64,000 nt of DNA from Schauerella aestuarii (GCF_009866805.1 NZ_SIZW01000038.1:248001-312000), one strand, 5' to 3'; positions 44,582-54,404 are shown, counted from the stretch's first letter. Numbers and translations are program-made. The notes: generated by a model not told the origin, from the letters alone.

Positions 44582-45568
44582 TTAATGCGGGTCAGGCACG
44601 GGGCTGGATTTGCCCCCGCTGGCCATGGGGTTGACGGCCGGTTGGGTCGCGGCGTCAGGCTCGCAATGCTTATCCGGCACACCACCCGAGGCGACCGCGG
44701 GCAGAAGCCAGTTGCGCAATGCCTGCAAGGAAGGCAGGTTGGCCTTGTATTCCGGATAGCACAGGTAGTATCCCTGGCGCGCTTCGATCGACAAATCGAT
44801 CGCAATCACCAGTTTGCCCTCGCGCAGTTCCTCTTCAACCAGGCAGCGCGGGATAAGCGCCACACCGAAGCCGGCAGCTGCCGCCTCAGACAATAAGGAA
44901 TACTGGTCGAAGCGCGAGCCCTCCCAGGCCCGCCGGGTATCGCAGCCCGCCTGTGCGAACCACTCCGACCACGCATTGGGCGCGGTCGTGTGATGCAACA
45001 GCGGATACCGCAGCAATTGCATGGGATCGGTCGTCGGCACGGCCATAAGATCGGGATGGCACACCGTGACGACCTCTCGTCCCACCAGGTAATCGGCGCA
45101 ACTGCCCGGCCAGATGCCATCACCGAAGCGGACGGCACCGTCGAGCTCAGGCATTGAAAAATCGTAGCCATGTCGATGGGGCAGAAATTCGACGCGGATA
45201 TCGGGGCGTTCGCGCATGAAAGCGGCAAGCCGCGGAATCAGCCAGCGGGCGCCGAACGTGGGCATGCTGGTCAGGCTGAGTGTGCCGCCCTGCCCTTTGT
45301 GCGCCATGATCTCGAGGCTGGCGCCCTCGATCAGGTCGAGGCCTTTCTCGATTTTCTTCAGGTAGCTGCGGCCCGCTTCGGTGAGCACCAGCCCTTGCCG
45401 GATGCGAGAGAACAGCGCTGCCCCCAAAAACGTTTCCAGTTGCTTGACCTGCTTGCTCACAGCGCCCTGCGTGACGTGCAGTTCGCGGGCGGCGTGCGTG
45501 AAACTGCCGTGTCGCGCTGCCGCCTCGAAGGCCTGCAGATCGGTAAGCGACGGACAGAGTCGTCTCAT
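44582..45568 (-). CDS. LysR-family regulator (GcvA-like)
   Basis: A 328-residue LysR-type regulator. The N-terminal helix-turn-helix (DLQAFEAAARHGSFTHAARELHVTQGAVSKQVKQLE) and effector domain (GTLSLTSMPTFGARWLIPRLAAFMRERPDI, PGSCADYLVGREVV) are typical of the GcvA/AmpR branch. The C terminus is a low-complexity tail that ends GGKSSPVPDPH. I start at the ATG at 45568. It is divergent from the Bug receptor gene, which is the most likely target. Confidence 0.9.
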   Translation of the reverse strand: MRRLCPSLTDLQAFEAAARHGSFTHAARELHVTQGAVSKQVKQLETFLGAALFSRIRQGLVLTEAGRSYLKKIEKGLDLIEGASLEIMAHKGQGGTLSLTSMPTFGARWLIPRLAAFMRERPDIRVEFLPHRHGYDFSMPELDGAVRFGDGIWPGSCADYLVGREVVTVCHPDLMAVPTTDPMQLLRYPLLHHTTAPNAWSEWFAQAGCDTRRAWEGSRFDQYSLLSEAAAAGFGVALIPRCLVEEELREGKLVIAIDLSIEARQGYYLCYPEYKANLPSLQALRNWLLPAVASGGVPDKHCEPDAATQPAVNPMASGGKSSPVPDPH

Positions 45569-45603
45569 AGGTAATGCCTTGTCGCCCGTAGATAAGGCGA
45601 GCC

Positions 45604-45618
45604 ATGAAATAAAGTCAT
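45604..45618 (+). promoter_or_regulatory. Candidate LysR operator between LysR and the receptor
   Basis: An imperfect palindrome whose core TGAAATAAAGTCA satisfies T-N11-A lies in the divergent intergenic region. It is a single short match, so the call is tentative. Confidence 0.3.
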
Positions 45619-45737
45619 AGCTTAAGGAGAATTCTTCGTTTGCACAAATGAAAGCCATTCGTAAGAATGCGTCGGGAAAGGCCGTCAATTCGGCAGCCAC
45701 TCAAAGCTCGACTATTTTTCTAAGCAAGGGGAAGTTA

Positions 45738-46721
45738 ATGCAACGCCGTCAATTTGTCATGGGTCTGTGTGTCGTCGCCAGCGCGCTGTCTGCCGTGGTG
45801 GCCCCCGCCGCCTACGCACAGGACTATCCGAACAAGCCGATTCGTCTGATCGTACCGTTCCCGGCCGGCGGCACCACCGACATCGTCGGCCGCCTGTATG
45901 CCGACAAGATCGGCAAGGCGCTGGGCCAGACCATCGTGGTCGAAAACCGCGGCGGCGCGGGCGGTTCGATCGGCAGCGGCGCCATTGCGCAAGCCGCACC
46001 CGACGGCTACACGTTGGGCATCGCCACGGCCAGCACGCACGGTATCAACCCGGCGATCTACCCGAACCTGCCGTTTGACGCCGAGCGCGATTTCACGCCG
46101 ATCTCGAATCTGGCACTCGTGCCGAACATCATGACGATCAACCCCAAGGTGCCGGCCAAGAACATGGCCGAATTCATCAAGTTGGCCAAGTCCGAGCCGG
46201 GCAAGCTGACGTACGCCTCGGCCGGTAACGGCTCGGTGTCGCACATGATGGGTGAGCTCTTCAAGATCGCGTCTGGCACCGACATCCTGCACGTGCCTTA
46301 CCGTGGCGTGGGCCCGGCGTTGAACGACGCCTTGGCCGGTCAAGTGGACGTCATGTATGACAACTTGCCCTCCACCCTGCCGCACGTGCTCGGTGGCAAG
46401 TTGGTGGCGTTGGCTGTCGCTTCGCCCAAGCGCGTGGCGGCCTTGCCCGACGTGCCGACGTTTGCCGAAGCGGGCCTGACGCCCGTGAACGACGCCGCCT
46501 GGTTTGGCCTGATTGCCCCCGCCAACCTGCCCAAGCCGGTGCTGGACAAGCTGGCCGCTGCGGTGAATCAAGTCGAGAACGACGAAGACACGAAGTCGCG
46601 CCTGGCAGCCCTTGGCGCCGAAACCGTGAACGACACGCCTGAGCAATTCGCCAAGCAGATCGCCACCGAAATCGCCAAGAACAAGCGCATCGCCAAAGAA
46701 GCGAACATCAAGCTCGATTGA
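45738..46721 (+). CDS. Bug-family tripartite tricarboxylate receptor
   Basis: A 327-residue periplasmic binding protein of the Bug/TctC type. The start at 45738 is preceded by AAGGGGAAG and gives a clear signal peptide ending AYAQ. The receptor signature follows (YPNKPIRLIVPFPAGGTTDIVGRLYADKIGKAL, then RGGAGGSIGSGAIAQAAPDGYTLGIA). No TctA or TctB gene is adjacent. It is divergent from the LysR gene and is followed by an N-formylglutamate amidohydrolase gene, so the ligand may relate to that enzyme, but this is inference. Confidence 0.93.
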   Translation: MQRRQFVMGLCVVASALSAVVAPAAYAQDYPNKPIRLIVPFPAGGTTDIVGRLYADKIGKALGQTIVVENRGGAGGSIGSGAIAQAAPDGYTLGIATASTHGINPAIYPNLPFDAERDFTPISNLALVPNIMTINPKVPAKNMAEFIKLAKSEPGKLTYASAGNGSVSHMMGELFKIASGTDILHVPYRGVGPALNDALAGQVDVMYDNLPSTLPHVLGGKLVALAVASPKRVAALPDVPTFAEAGLTPVNDAAWFGLIAPANLPKPVLDKLAAAVNQVENDEDTKSRLAALGAETVNDTPEQFAKQIATEIAKNKRIAKEANIKLD

Positions 46722-46785
46722 TGTTCCGGCGCGCGGCGTCATGTGACGCCGCGCGCACCACACACAATCGGATGCCTTGAACCCT

Positions 46786-47664
46786 ATGCTGATCACCCAA
46801 CCGCTTTCCTATCGTCTGGACTTGCCCGACGACTATCCCAATACCCCGGCCGCCGCGCCGCTGGTGCTCGATTCGCCGCACAGCGGCACGGCCTACCCGC
46901 CCGATTTCGCACCCGCCGTAAACTTCGGCGCGCTGCGTACCGCTGAAGACACCTGGGTGGCCGACCTCTGGTCGGACGCCATCGCCATGGGCGTGCCGCT
47001 GATCGCCGCACACTTCCCGCGCGCCTACATCGACGCGAACCGCGGTGCCAACGAAATCGATAGCCTGCTGCTCGATGCCGCCTGGCCCGGCGAGATCGCC
47101 GAGTCGCCCAAGGTGAAGCTGGGCAAAGGCTTGATCTGGCGCATGCTCGACGACGGCACGCCGCTCTACGACCGCAAATTGTCGATCGATGAAGTGCAAC
47201 ACCGCATCGACGCGTGCTGGAAGCCTTACCACGCCGAGCTCGGCCGTGTGATCGACGCCGCACACGCGCGCTTCGGCAAGGTGTGGCACATCAACTGCCA
47301 TTCGATGCCCAGCGTGGCCGGCGCCTACGCGACCGATCAACCTGGTCTGGTGCATCCTGATTTCGTACTCGGCGACCGCGACGGCACGACCGGCGATCCG
47401 TCGTTTCGCGAGTTCGTGGCGCAATGGCTGCGAGGCCGAGGCTACAACGTTACCGTCAACGATCCTTATAAAGGCGTTGAATTGGTGCGCGCCTTCGGCG
47501 ATCCGGAAGACGGCCGCAACAGCTTGCAGATCGAGATCAACCGCAATCTGTACATGGATGAAATCTCGCTGCGACCGAGTGAGAACTACGGCAAACTCAA
47601 AACCGATCTGCGCGACCTGACCGCCGCACTGATCGCATGGATGGCGCCGCAAGTCGCTGTGTGA
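46786..47664 (+). CDS. N-formylglutamate amidohydrolase
   Basis: A 292-residue hydrolase of the HutG/N-formylglutamate deformylase family, which removes formate from N-formylglutamate, the last step of one histidine degradation route. The family pattern appears in VLDSPHSGTAYPPDF near the start, with YIDANRGANEIDSLLLD, HINCHSMPSVAGAY and FREFVAQWLRGRGYNV. I choose the ATG at 46786; a TTG at 46777 is possible. It follows the Bug receptor gene by 64 bp and could form an operon with it. Confidence 0.9.
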   Translation: MLITQPLSYRLDLPDDYPNTPAAAPLVLDSPHSGTAYPPDFAPAVNFGALRTAEDTWVADLWSDAIAMGVPLIAAHFPRAYIDANRGANEIDSLLLDAAWPGEIAESPKVKLGKGLIWRMLDDGTPLYDRKLSIDEVQHRIDACWKPYHAELGRVIDAAHARFGKVWHINCHSMPSVAGAYATDQPGLVHPDFVLGDRDGTTGDPSFREFVAQWLRGRGYNVTVNDPYKGVELVRAFGDPEDGRNSLQIEINRNLYMDEISLRPSENYGKLKTDLRDLTAALIAWMAPQVAV

Positions 47665-47747
47665 CATCGGCTCGCAACGTCCGAGGTCGCCGCTACGCGC
47701 CCTCAGGCGACGCATCGCCTGGGGTGAAGCCCTTGGTCAGCGATTGA

Positions 47748-48977
47748 TCAAGGCCGCGCAACAAGGCGCGTGTCGACCCATTCGATCCAATGCCGAACCG
47801 GCACCTCGGTGCCGCTCTGCAGATGACCGATGCACCCGATATTGGCCGACACGATCACATCGGCCTGGGTGGGCGCAATCGCTGCCAATTTGCGATCGCG
47901 CAAGGTCAGACTCATCTCCGGCTGCAGGACCGAATAGGCCCCTGCCGACCCGCAGCACAGATGCTTGTCTGAAAACGGCAGCGACTGAAACCCCAGCGTG
48001 ACCAGCATGCGCTCGGTCACGCCACCCAGCCCCTGCCAGTGTTGCAGGGTGCATGGCGGATGAAACGCCACCGAGCCGCCCGTCTGCATCAAGGCCCGCA
48101 AATCGTCGGCATGGGGCGCGACGACCTCGGCCACATCTTTCACGTATCCCACCAATCGTTGCGCGAGTTCGGCGTAGACAGGATCGTGCCGCAGATGATG
48201 CGCATAGTCCTTGACCATGGCGCCGCAACCCGACGCATTCATGACGATCGCCTCCACTTTCCCGCTTTCGAGCGCAGGAAGCCACGCATCGATATTGGCG
48301 CGCATTTGCACCAACGCCGCCGGGCCGTCGTCGAGATGGAAATTGATGGCGCCACAACAGCCTCTTTGAACACCGTACGACGCGCCGATTCCAATGGCGT
48401 CGAGCACGCGGATGGTGGCCGCATCGATGGTGGGCATCATCGCGGGCTGAACGCAGCCCGACAATAAATACACCTGCCGCGCATGCGTGCCCACTTCGGG
48501 CAACGCGCCCGCTGCCCGATGCGCAGGTACTTTACGTTTCAGCGCTGCCGGCAACAGCGGCCGCATGCGTTTGCCGACCCGCATGAGCGGCGCAAACCAA
48601 GGCGCGTTGAGCGCATGGCGCAACGTTGCGCGCCGCACCCGATCCCATAGCGGGCGTTCCACTTTTTGGTCGACCCATTCCCGCCCCAGGTCGATCAGGT
48701 GCCCGTACTCCACACCCGATGGGCATGTGGTTTCGCAATTGCGACACGTCAGGCAACGATCCAGGTGCTGTTGCGTGGCCCGCGTCGGCGTCTCGCCTTC
48801 AAGCATCTGTTTGATGAGATAAATCCGGCCACGCGGGCTATCGAGCTCGTCGCCCAGCACTTGATACGTGGGACAGGTGGCGGTGCAAAATCCGCAATGC
48901 ACGCATCGCCGCAAAATGGCGTCGGCCTCGGCACCTTTCGGCGTATCACGAACCCAGGAAGCTAGATTGGTTTGCAT
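47748..48977 (-). CDS. glcF: Glycolate oxidase iron-sulfur subunit
   Basis: GlcF is the iron-sulfur subunit of the membrane-bound glycolate oxidase. The 409-residue protein has two ferredoxin-type cysteine clusters (CVHCGFCTATCPTY and CLTCRNCETTCPSG) and two CCG-type domains (RGCCGAINFHL, and HLCCGSAGAYSVL). It is the last gene of the glcD-glcE-glcF operon, starting 6 bp after glcE. Confidence 0.96.
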   Translation of the reverse strand: MQTNLASWVRDTPKGAEADAILRRCVHCGFCTATCPTYQVLGDELDSPRGRIYLIKQMLEGETPTRATQQHLDRCLTCRNCETTCPSGVEYGHLIDLGREWVDQKVERPLWDRVRRATLRHALNAPWFAPLMRVGKRMRPLLPAALKRKVPAHRAAGALPEVGTHARQVYLLSGCVQPAMMPTIDAATIRVLDAIGIGASYGVQRGCCGAINFHLDDGPAALVQMRANIDAWLPALESGKVEAIVMNASGCGAMVKDYAHHLRHDPVYAELAQRLVGYVKDVAEVVAPHADDLRALMQTGGSVAFHPPCTLQHWQGLGGVTERMLVTLGFQSLPFSDKHLCCGSAGAYSVLQPEMSLTLRDRKLAAIAPTQADVIVSANIGCIGHLQSGTEVPVRHWIEWVDTRLVARP

Positions 48978-48983
48978 AGGCGA

Positions 48984-50201
48984 TCAAAGATCCGGATAAA
49001 GACGACCCGCATTGAAGAGCCCCCAGGGGTCGAACTCTTGCTTGAGCCGGCGGGTGATCGCCATGACGCCGGGTTCCGGGGGATGAAATGCGCCGCCTGC
49101 GATGTCGGTGTCGCCGTCGCCCACGCGATACAGCGTGGCGCTGCCCCCCGCCGCACGCACCGCCTCACGCAACGCCGCGGCGTTACGCACCCCCGTCAAC
49201 CAACGTTGCGCACCGCCCCACTCAATCAGCGCCGCATCGTCCAGGCACACCGGCGAGGTCGGCGGCACGATGACGCGCCAGACCGGCTGTCCCGTCCCAA
49301 ACAATCGCATCTGCTGGTGCCGCAACTGCGTCCAGACGGCCGCGGCACGCTCGCCTTGCTCATGTTCGCCTCCCATCTCAGCGATCGCGGATGCCAGCGC
49401 CGGAGGCGATCCGGATAGCCGCACGGCGGTGTTGCCGCGCCAGGAGGTCGAGCCCGCCGAGAGGATGGGGCCAGTCGCGACAGTCGCGCTCGTCGGGCCG
49501 GTAGCGTCTGCAGCAACGGTCGAGTCGATGCCGCCTGTCGATGCTGCCAAGCCTGCCCTGTCCGCGATCCACGCCGAGGCTGAGATCGGTAGCGGCCGTT
49601 GCCGCCACGTCGAAAACGTGGCCATCGCTTGCTCGCGCGTCAGGTCGAACCACAGCGTGCATTCTTCAATAGGGCGCGGCACCACCTTCAACGACACTTC
49701 GGCGATGGCGCCGAGGATGCCCATCGATCCCGCGAGCACGCGCGAGACGTCGTAGCCGGCTACGTTTTTCATGACCTCGCCACCGAAGGACAACAGCCGG
49801 CCTTGCGCATCCAGCAGCCGCGTGCCCAACACGAAATCCCGTACGCCGCCGGCCGCGATGCGGCGTGGGCCAGCCAGCCCCGCCGCCACGCAACCGCCTA
49901 CCGTGGAGCCTGCGCCGAAGATCGGCGGCTCGAACGCCAACATCTGATTTTCGGCGGCCAGCGCCGCTTCGAGCGTTGACACCAATGTGCCCGCGCGAAC
50001 CGTTACCACCAACTCCGACGGGTGATAGTCGACGATACCGGCATACGTGCCCATTTCGAGCACGCAGTGGCCATCCTCAGGCCGTGGCGCGCGATAGTTG
50101 CCGAAAAAGTTTTTGGTGCCGCCGCCGGAAACCCACAACGGCTTATGGCCGGCGCGTGCAGTCATCACCTGATCGCACAGTTCGCTCAGAACGAAATCCA
50201 T
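48984..50201 (-). CDS. glcE: Glycolate oxidase FAD-binding subunit GlcE
   Basis: GlcE is the second FAD-type subunit of glycolate oxidase. The 405-residue protein has the FAD-binding PCMH pattern (VSGGGTKNFFGN, FEPPIFGAGSTVGGCVAAGLAGPRR) and the later VGDGDTDIAGGAFHPPEP end. It carries an Ala/Thr/Ser/Gly-rich low-complexity stretch near residues 222-262 that is not part of the usual fold. It lies between glcD and glcF, with gaps of 8 and 6 bp, so the three genes are one operon. Confidence 0.94.
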   Translation of the reverse strand: MDFVLSELCDQVMTARAGHKPLWVSGGGTKNFFGNYRAPRPEDGHCVLEMGTYAGIVDYHPSELVVTVRAGTLVSTLEAALAAENQMLAFEPPIFGAGSTVGGCVAAGLAGPRRIAAGGVRDFVLGTRLLDAQGRLLSFGGEVMKNVAGYDVSRVLAGSMGILGAIAEVSLKVVPRPIEECTLWFDLTREQAMATFSTWRQRPLPISASAWIADRAGLAASTGGIDSTVAADATGPTSATVATGPILSAGSTSWRGNTAVRLSGSPPALASAIAEMGGEHEQGERAAAVWTQLRHQQMRLFGTGQPVWRVIVPPTSPVCLDDAALIEWGGAQRWLTGVRNAAALREAVRAAGGSATLYRVGDGDTDIAGGAFHPPEPGVMAITRRLKQEFDPWGLFNAGRLYPDL

Positions 50202-50209
50202 CGTGCCAC

Positions 50210-51712
50210 CTAAAACCGCGACAGATCGGGAAAATGCATTTCACCGTTATGGACATGCATCTTGCCGTACTCCGCGCAGCGCGCGAGCGTCGGGATGACT
50301 TTGTCGGGATTGAGCAAACCCGAAGGATCGAACGATCGCTTCACGGCACTGAACACAGCAAGTTCTTCTTGCGAAAACTGAACGCACATTTGATTTATCT
50401 TCTCCAGTCCCACCCCGTGCTCTCCCGTCACGGTTCCTCCAACCTGAACGCATAATTCCAGAATCTCCGCGCCGAATTTCTCGGCGCGTTCGACCTGGTC
50501 AGGCACGTTGGCGTCGAACATGATCAACGGATGCAGATTACCGTCGCCCGCGTGAAACACGTTGGCGCATCGCAAGCTGTAGTCGTCTTCCATTTGTTCG
50601 ATCGCCGACAGCACGCGCGCCAGATGACGCCGCGGAATCGTGCCGTCCATACAGTAATAATCCGGCGATACCCGGCCGGCAGCCGGAAAGGCATTCTTGC
50701 GCCCGGCCCAGAATCGCAGCCGCTCGGCTTCCGACGTCGACACCTGCAAGCGCGTCGCGCCTGCCGCACTGAAGATCGCTTCCATGCGCGCGATTTCATG
50801 TGCCACTTCATGTTCGGTGCCGTCCGATTCGCACAGCAATATCGCCGCGGCATCCATGTCGTAGCCGGCCTTGACGAACGGCTCGACCATATGCACCGCA
50901 CGCCGATCCATCATTTCCAGGCCGGCGGGAATGATGCCTTGGGCGATAACGGCCGTGACGGCATTGCCGGCCGTTTCCACACTTGCGAAGCTGGCCATCA
51001 CGACTTGCGCGCAGGCAGGCCGGGGAATGAGCTTGACCGTGACCTCGGTGACGATACCCAGCATCCCTTCGGAGCCGATGAACGCCGCCAGCAAGTCCAG
51101 GCCATCGATCTGCGGCGCATCGCTGCCCAACTCGACGATCTCGCCATCGCACATCACGGCGCGCACCCGCAGCACGTTATGCACCGTCAGTCCGTACTTC
51201 AGGCAGTGCACGCCCCCTGAGTTTTCAGCCACGTTGCCCCCGATCGAACAGGCGATCTGACTGGACGGATCCGGTGCATAGGCCAGTCCGTAGGGTGCCG
51301 CCGCTTCGGAGATCGCCAGATTGCGCACGCCGGGTTCGAGCACGGCAATCGCAGCCTCGGGGTCGATGCGTTTGATGCGATTGAGTTTGGAGAGCCCGAG
51401 CAGCACGCCTGCGGCGTGCGGGGTGGCACCGCCGGAAAGCCCCGTGCCGGCGCCTCTCGGCACGACGGGCACCTTCAGGGCGTGACACGCCTTCATCACT
51501 GCCTGGACCTGCGCTTCCGTCTCGGGCAGAACGACCACCTTCGGCAGTGTTCGAAACAGCGACAGGCCATCGCATTCATAAGGGCGCGTGTCTTCGGTTC
51601 GGTGAAGGACGCAATGCTTGGGCACGGCACGCTGCAACGCAGCAATCAAGACGTGCGCCTCGACCGGATCCTCGGGGACGGTGGCGAGCGCAAAAGGTAC
51701 GGCGTCATTCAT
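50210..51712 (-). CDS. glcD: Glycolate oxidase FAD-linked subunit GlcD
   Basis: GlcD carries the catalytic FAD of glycolate oxidase, which feeds glycolate to glyoxylate. The 500-residue protein has the FAD-binding domain (VVPRGAGTGLSGGATPHAAG, SSQIACSIGGNVAENSGGVHCLKYG) and the C-terminal FAD-oxidase domain (CANVFHAGDGNLHPLIMFD, TGEHGVGLEKINQM). I start at the ATG at 51712, since the longer frame begins with unrelated sequence. It is the second gene of the leftward group and lies about 100 bp downstream of a related flavoprotein gene. Confidence 0.95.
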   Translation of the reverse strand: MNDAVPFALATVPEDPVEAHVLIAALQRAVPKHCVLHRTEDTRPYECDGLSLFRTLPKVVVLPETEAQVQAVMKACHALKVPVVPRGAGTGLSGGATPHAAGVLLGLSKLNRIKRIDPEAAIAVLEPGVRNLAISEAAAPYGLAYAPDPSSQIACSIGGNVAENSGGVHCLKYGLTVHNVLRVRAVMCDGEIVELGSDAPQIDGLDLLAAFIGSEGMLGIVTEVTVKLIPRPACAQVVMASFASVETAGNAVTAVIAQGIIPAGLEMMDRRAVHMVEPFVKAGYDMDAAAILLCESDGTEHEVAHEIARMEAIFSAAGATRLQVSTSEAERLRFWAGRKNAFPAAGRVSPDYYCMDGTIPRRHLARVLSAIEQMEDDYSLRCANVFHAGDGNLHPLIMFDANVPDQVERAEKFGAEILELCVQVGGTVTGEHGVGLEKINQMCVQFSQEELAVFSAVKRSFDPSGLLNPDKVIPTLARCAEYGKMHVHNGEMHFPDLSRF

Positions 51713-51814
51713 GGTGCCTACGATACCGTTACACCGCGCGTCGCACAGGCCGGGATTTACCCGTAGCAAGGGGCGCAAACGCGCCCCTCGCAATGCCTGC
51801 TTACCAATTCACGC

Positions 51815-53224
51815 TCACCAAGGGAAAATCTTGCCCGGGTTAAGGATGTTGTTGGGGTCGAAAGCATGCTTCAGGCTGCGCATCAACGCCAGCGCATCCT
51901 CGCCGTGCTCTTCTTCAAGGAATTGCATCTTGTGCAACCCCACGCCGTGCTCGCCCGAACACGTGCCGTCGTAGGCAATCGCGCGGCGCGCCAGACGATG
52001 GTTGACGACTTCGGACTCTTCCCAGTCGGTCGGGCTATTCGGATCGAGCAACATCAAGACGTGAAAGTTGCCGTCGCCCACGTGGCCGACGATGGTGTAC
52101 GGGAAGCTGGCTTTCGACAGATCCTCGACCGTTTCGCGGACGCAATCGGCCAGACGCGAAATGGGCACGCAGACGTCGGTCGTGCTGGAGCGGCAGCCGG
52201 GCCGCAATTGCAAGCCGGCGAAATAGGCGTTGTGGCGTGCGGTCCAGAGGCGGCTGCGGTCTTCCGGCCGTGCGGCCCACTCGAAATCCATGCCGCCGTT
52301 CTCGCGGGTGATGTCCTGGACCACGCGCGCCTGCTCTTCAACACCGGCGGGGCTGCCGTGAAACTCAAACAGCAGGATCGGGCTTTCGCGCAAGGTGAGG
52401 TGGCTGTAGCGGTTGACGGCTCGCACGCCCGCCTCGTCCATGAACTCGACGCGGGCCACGGGCACGCCCATCTGGATGATCTCGATCACGCTTTGCACGG
52501 CGGCATCGAGCGATTCGAAATTGCAGATGGCGGCCGACACGGCTTCAGGCTGCGGATACAGGCGCACGGTGACTTCGGTAATGATGCCCAACGTGCCTTC
52601 GCTGCCGACGAAGATGCGCGTGAGGTCGTAACCGGTGGACGACTTGCGCGCACGGCTGGCGGTGCGGATCACACGACCATCGGCGGTGACGACCGTCAGC
52701 GAGACGACGTTTTCGCGCATGGTGCCGTAGCGCACGGCGTTGGTGCCCGATGCTCGCGTCGCGGCCATGCCGCCCAGGCTCGCATCGGCCCCCGGATCGA
52801 TCGGAAAGAACAATCCGGTGTCGCGCAATTCCTCGTTGAGTTGCTTACGGGTGACGCCGGCCTGCACCGTTGCCGTCAAATCCTCGGCATGAATAGCGAC
52901 GACCTGGTTCATCTGCGACACATCGATCGTGATACCGCCTTGAATCGCCAAGGTATGGCCTTCCAGCGACGACCCCGTGCCGTAGGGAATCAGCGGCACG
53001 CCATGCGCGTTGCACAGCTTGGCCACGGCCACGACTTCTTCAGTGGTGTGGGCGTAGACGACGGCGTCCGGGGGCATGGCCGGATACGGCGACTCATCGG
53101 TGCCATGGTGTTCGCGCACGGCCGCCGCAACGGACAGCCGATCGCCAAACTGCGCGCGCAGCGCCTCAAGGCAAGCTTCGGGAAGTGGACGGCGCAACGC
53201 TTGGCCGAGATCGGGAGCATTCAT
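51815..53224 (-). CDS. FAD-linked oxidase, D-lactate-dehydrogenase-like
   Basis: A 469-residue flavoprotein of the same fold as GlcD (IPYGTGSSLEGHTLAIQGGITID, DASLGGMAATRASGTNAVRYGTM, VGHVGDGNFHVLMLLD, SGEHGVGLHKM). It resembles cytochrome-type D-lactate dehydrogenases and D-2-hydroxyacid dehydrogenases more than GlcD; the substrate is probably a D-2-hydroxy acid but cannot be fixed. It is placed before glcD in the same direction, with a gap of about 100 bp, so it may share regulation with the glycolate oxidase genes. The ATG at 53224 is chosen over a GTG at 53236. Confidence 0.88.
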   Translation of the reverse strand: MNAPDLGQALRRPLPEACLEALRAQFGDRLSVAAAVREHHGTDESPYPAMPPDAVVYAHTTEEVVAVAKLCNAHGVPLIPYGTGSSLEGHTLAIQGGITIDVSQMNQVVAIHAEDLTATVQAGVTRKQLNEELRDTGLFFPIDPGADASLGGMAATRASGTNAVRYGTMRENVVSLTVVTADGRVIRTASRARKSSTGYDLTRIFVGSEGTLGIITEVTVRLYPQPEAVSAAICNFESLDAAVQSVIEIIQMGVPVARVEFMDEAGVRAVNRYSHLTLRESPILLFEFHGSPAGVEEQARVVQDITRENGGMDFEWAARPEDRSRLWTARHNAYFAGLQLRPGCRSSTTDVCVPISRLADCVRETVEDLSKASFPYTIVGHVGDGNFHVLMLLDPNSPTDWEESEVVNHRLARRAIAYDGTCSGEHGVGLHKMQFLEEEHGEDALALMRSLKHAFDPNNILNPGKIFPW

Positions 53225-53297
53225 GGACGTGATCAAACCGAGGGTATGGAAGCCCTCGATTTTACGCCCTAACCACGCGGCATCGATGCCGCCGTTA

Positions 53298-53331
53298 TCG
53301 TGCGGCGCACCATGACTGGTGCGCCGCGGGA
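53298..53331. terminator. Strong inverted repeat after aroG (no U-tract)
   Basis: GTGCGGCGCACC and GGTGCGCCGC, separated by six bases, form a long GC-rich stem directly after the aroG stop codon. It lacks a T run, so it may stabilise the mRNA end or work with Rho instead of acting alone. Confidence 0.5.
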
Positions 53332-53333
53332 CA

Positions 53334-54404
53334 TTACTTGGCCGTAATGGTGTTGCGGCGGCGTTCGCGCACGGCGCTCGCCAGACGTTCGAGCGTCGCC
53401 ACCGACGACTCCCAATCGATGCAGCCGTCGGTAATGCTCTGACCGTACGTCAACGGTTGGCCTTCGATCAAATCCTGACGGCCGCCCAGCAGATGGCTTT
53501 CGATCATCACGCCGACCAGGCGCGTATCGCCCCGCTCGATCTGGCGCGATACATCGTCGATCACCAGCGGCTGATTTTCCGGCTTTTTACTGCTGTTGGC
53601 GTGGCTGGCGTCGACCATCACGCGCGGTGCCAACCCATTCTTGGCCATATCCAGGCACGCCGCTTCGACGCTGGCGGCATCGTAGTTGGGCGCCTTGCCG
53701 CCGCGCAGAATGACGTGGCAATCCTCGTTGCCTGCCGTGGACACGATGGCGGAGTGACCGCCCTTGGTCACCGACAGAAAGTGATGAGATTGCGAGGCGG
53801 CCTTGATGGCGTCCACGGCGATCTTGACGTTGCCGTCGGTGCCGTTCTTGAAACCGACCGGGCACGATAATCCCGAGGCTAATTCACGATGTACCTGACT
53901 CTCAGTCGTACGCGCGCCGATCGCGCCCCACGACACCAGATCCGCGATGTACTGCGGCGTGATCATGTCGAGGAATTCGCAGCCGGCGGGCACGCCGCGG
54001 CTATTGATCTGCAGAAGCAATTCGCGCGCGATGCGGATGCCACGGTTGATGTCGAAACTGCCGTCCAACTCCGGATCGTTGATCAACCCTTTCCAACCCA
54101 CCGTGGTACGCGGCTTCTCGAAGTACACCCGCATAACGATCTCAAGCTCGCCGCGCAGACGATCGCGCACCGGCTTCAAGCGCTCGGCATACTCGAGTGC
54201 GGCGCGCGTATCGTGGATCGAGCAGGGCCCGATCACGACGGCCACGCGGTCTTCCATGCCGTGCAGAATGCGGTGCAGCGCCTGACGCGTGGTGAACACC
54301 GTGTTCGACGCCTCGGGAGTACATGCAAACTCGCGCATCACATGCGAGGGGGGGTTGAGCTCTTTGATTTCGCGGATGCGAAGGTCGTCGGTATTGTGGG
54401 ACAC
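53334..54404 (-). CDS. aroG: DAHP synthase (3-deoxy-7-phosphoheptulonate synthase)
   Basis: AroG is the first enzyme of aromatic amino acid synthesis, joining phosphoenolpyruvate and erythrose-4-phosphate. The 356-residue protein is of the type I AroF/G/H class: GPCSIHDTRAALEYAERL, VYFEKPRTTVGWKGLINDP, the signature TPQYIADLVSWGAIGARTTESQ, VMVDASHANS and GGRQDLIEGQPLTYGQSITDGC. I start at the GTG at 54404, which has GGAG 8 bases upstream and matches AroG length; an in-frame GTG three codons earlier is possible. A terminator and a leader peptide lie upstream, so expression is probably controlled by attenuation. Confidence 0.95.
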   Translation of the reverse strand: MSHNTDDLRIREIKELNPPSHVMREFACTPEASNTVFTTRQALHRILHGMEDRVAVVIGPCSIHDTRAALEYAERLKPVRDRLRGELEIVMRVYFEKPRTTVGWKGLINDPELDGSFDINRGIRIARELLLQINSRGVPAGCEFLDMITPQYIADLVSWGAIGARTTESQVHRELASGLSCPVGFKNGTDGNVKIAVDAIKAASQSHHFLSVTKGGHSAIVSTAGNEDCHVILRGGKAPNYDAASVEAACLDMAKNGLAPRVMVDASHANSSKKPENQPLVIDDVSRQIERGDTRLVGVMIESHLLGGRQDLIEGQPLTYGQSITDGCIDWESSVATLERLASAVRERRRNTITAK

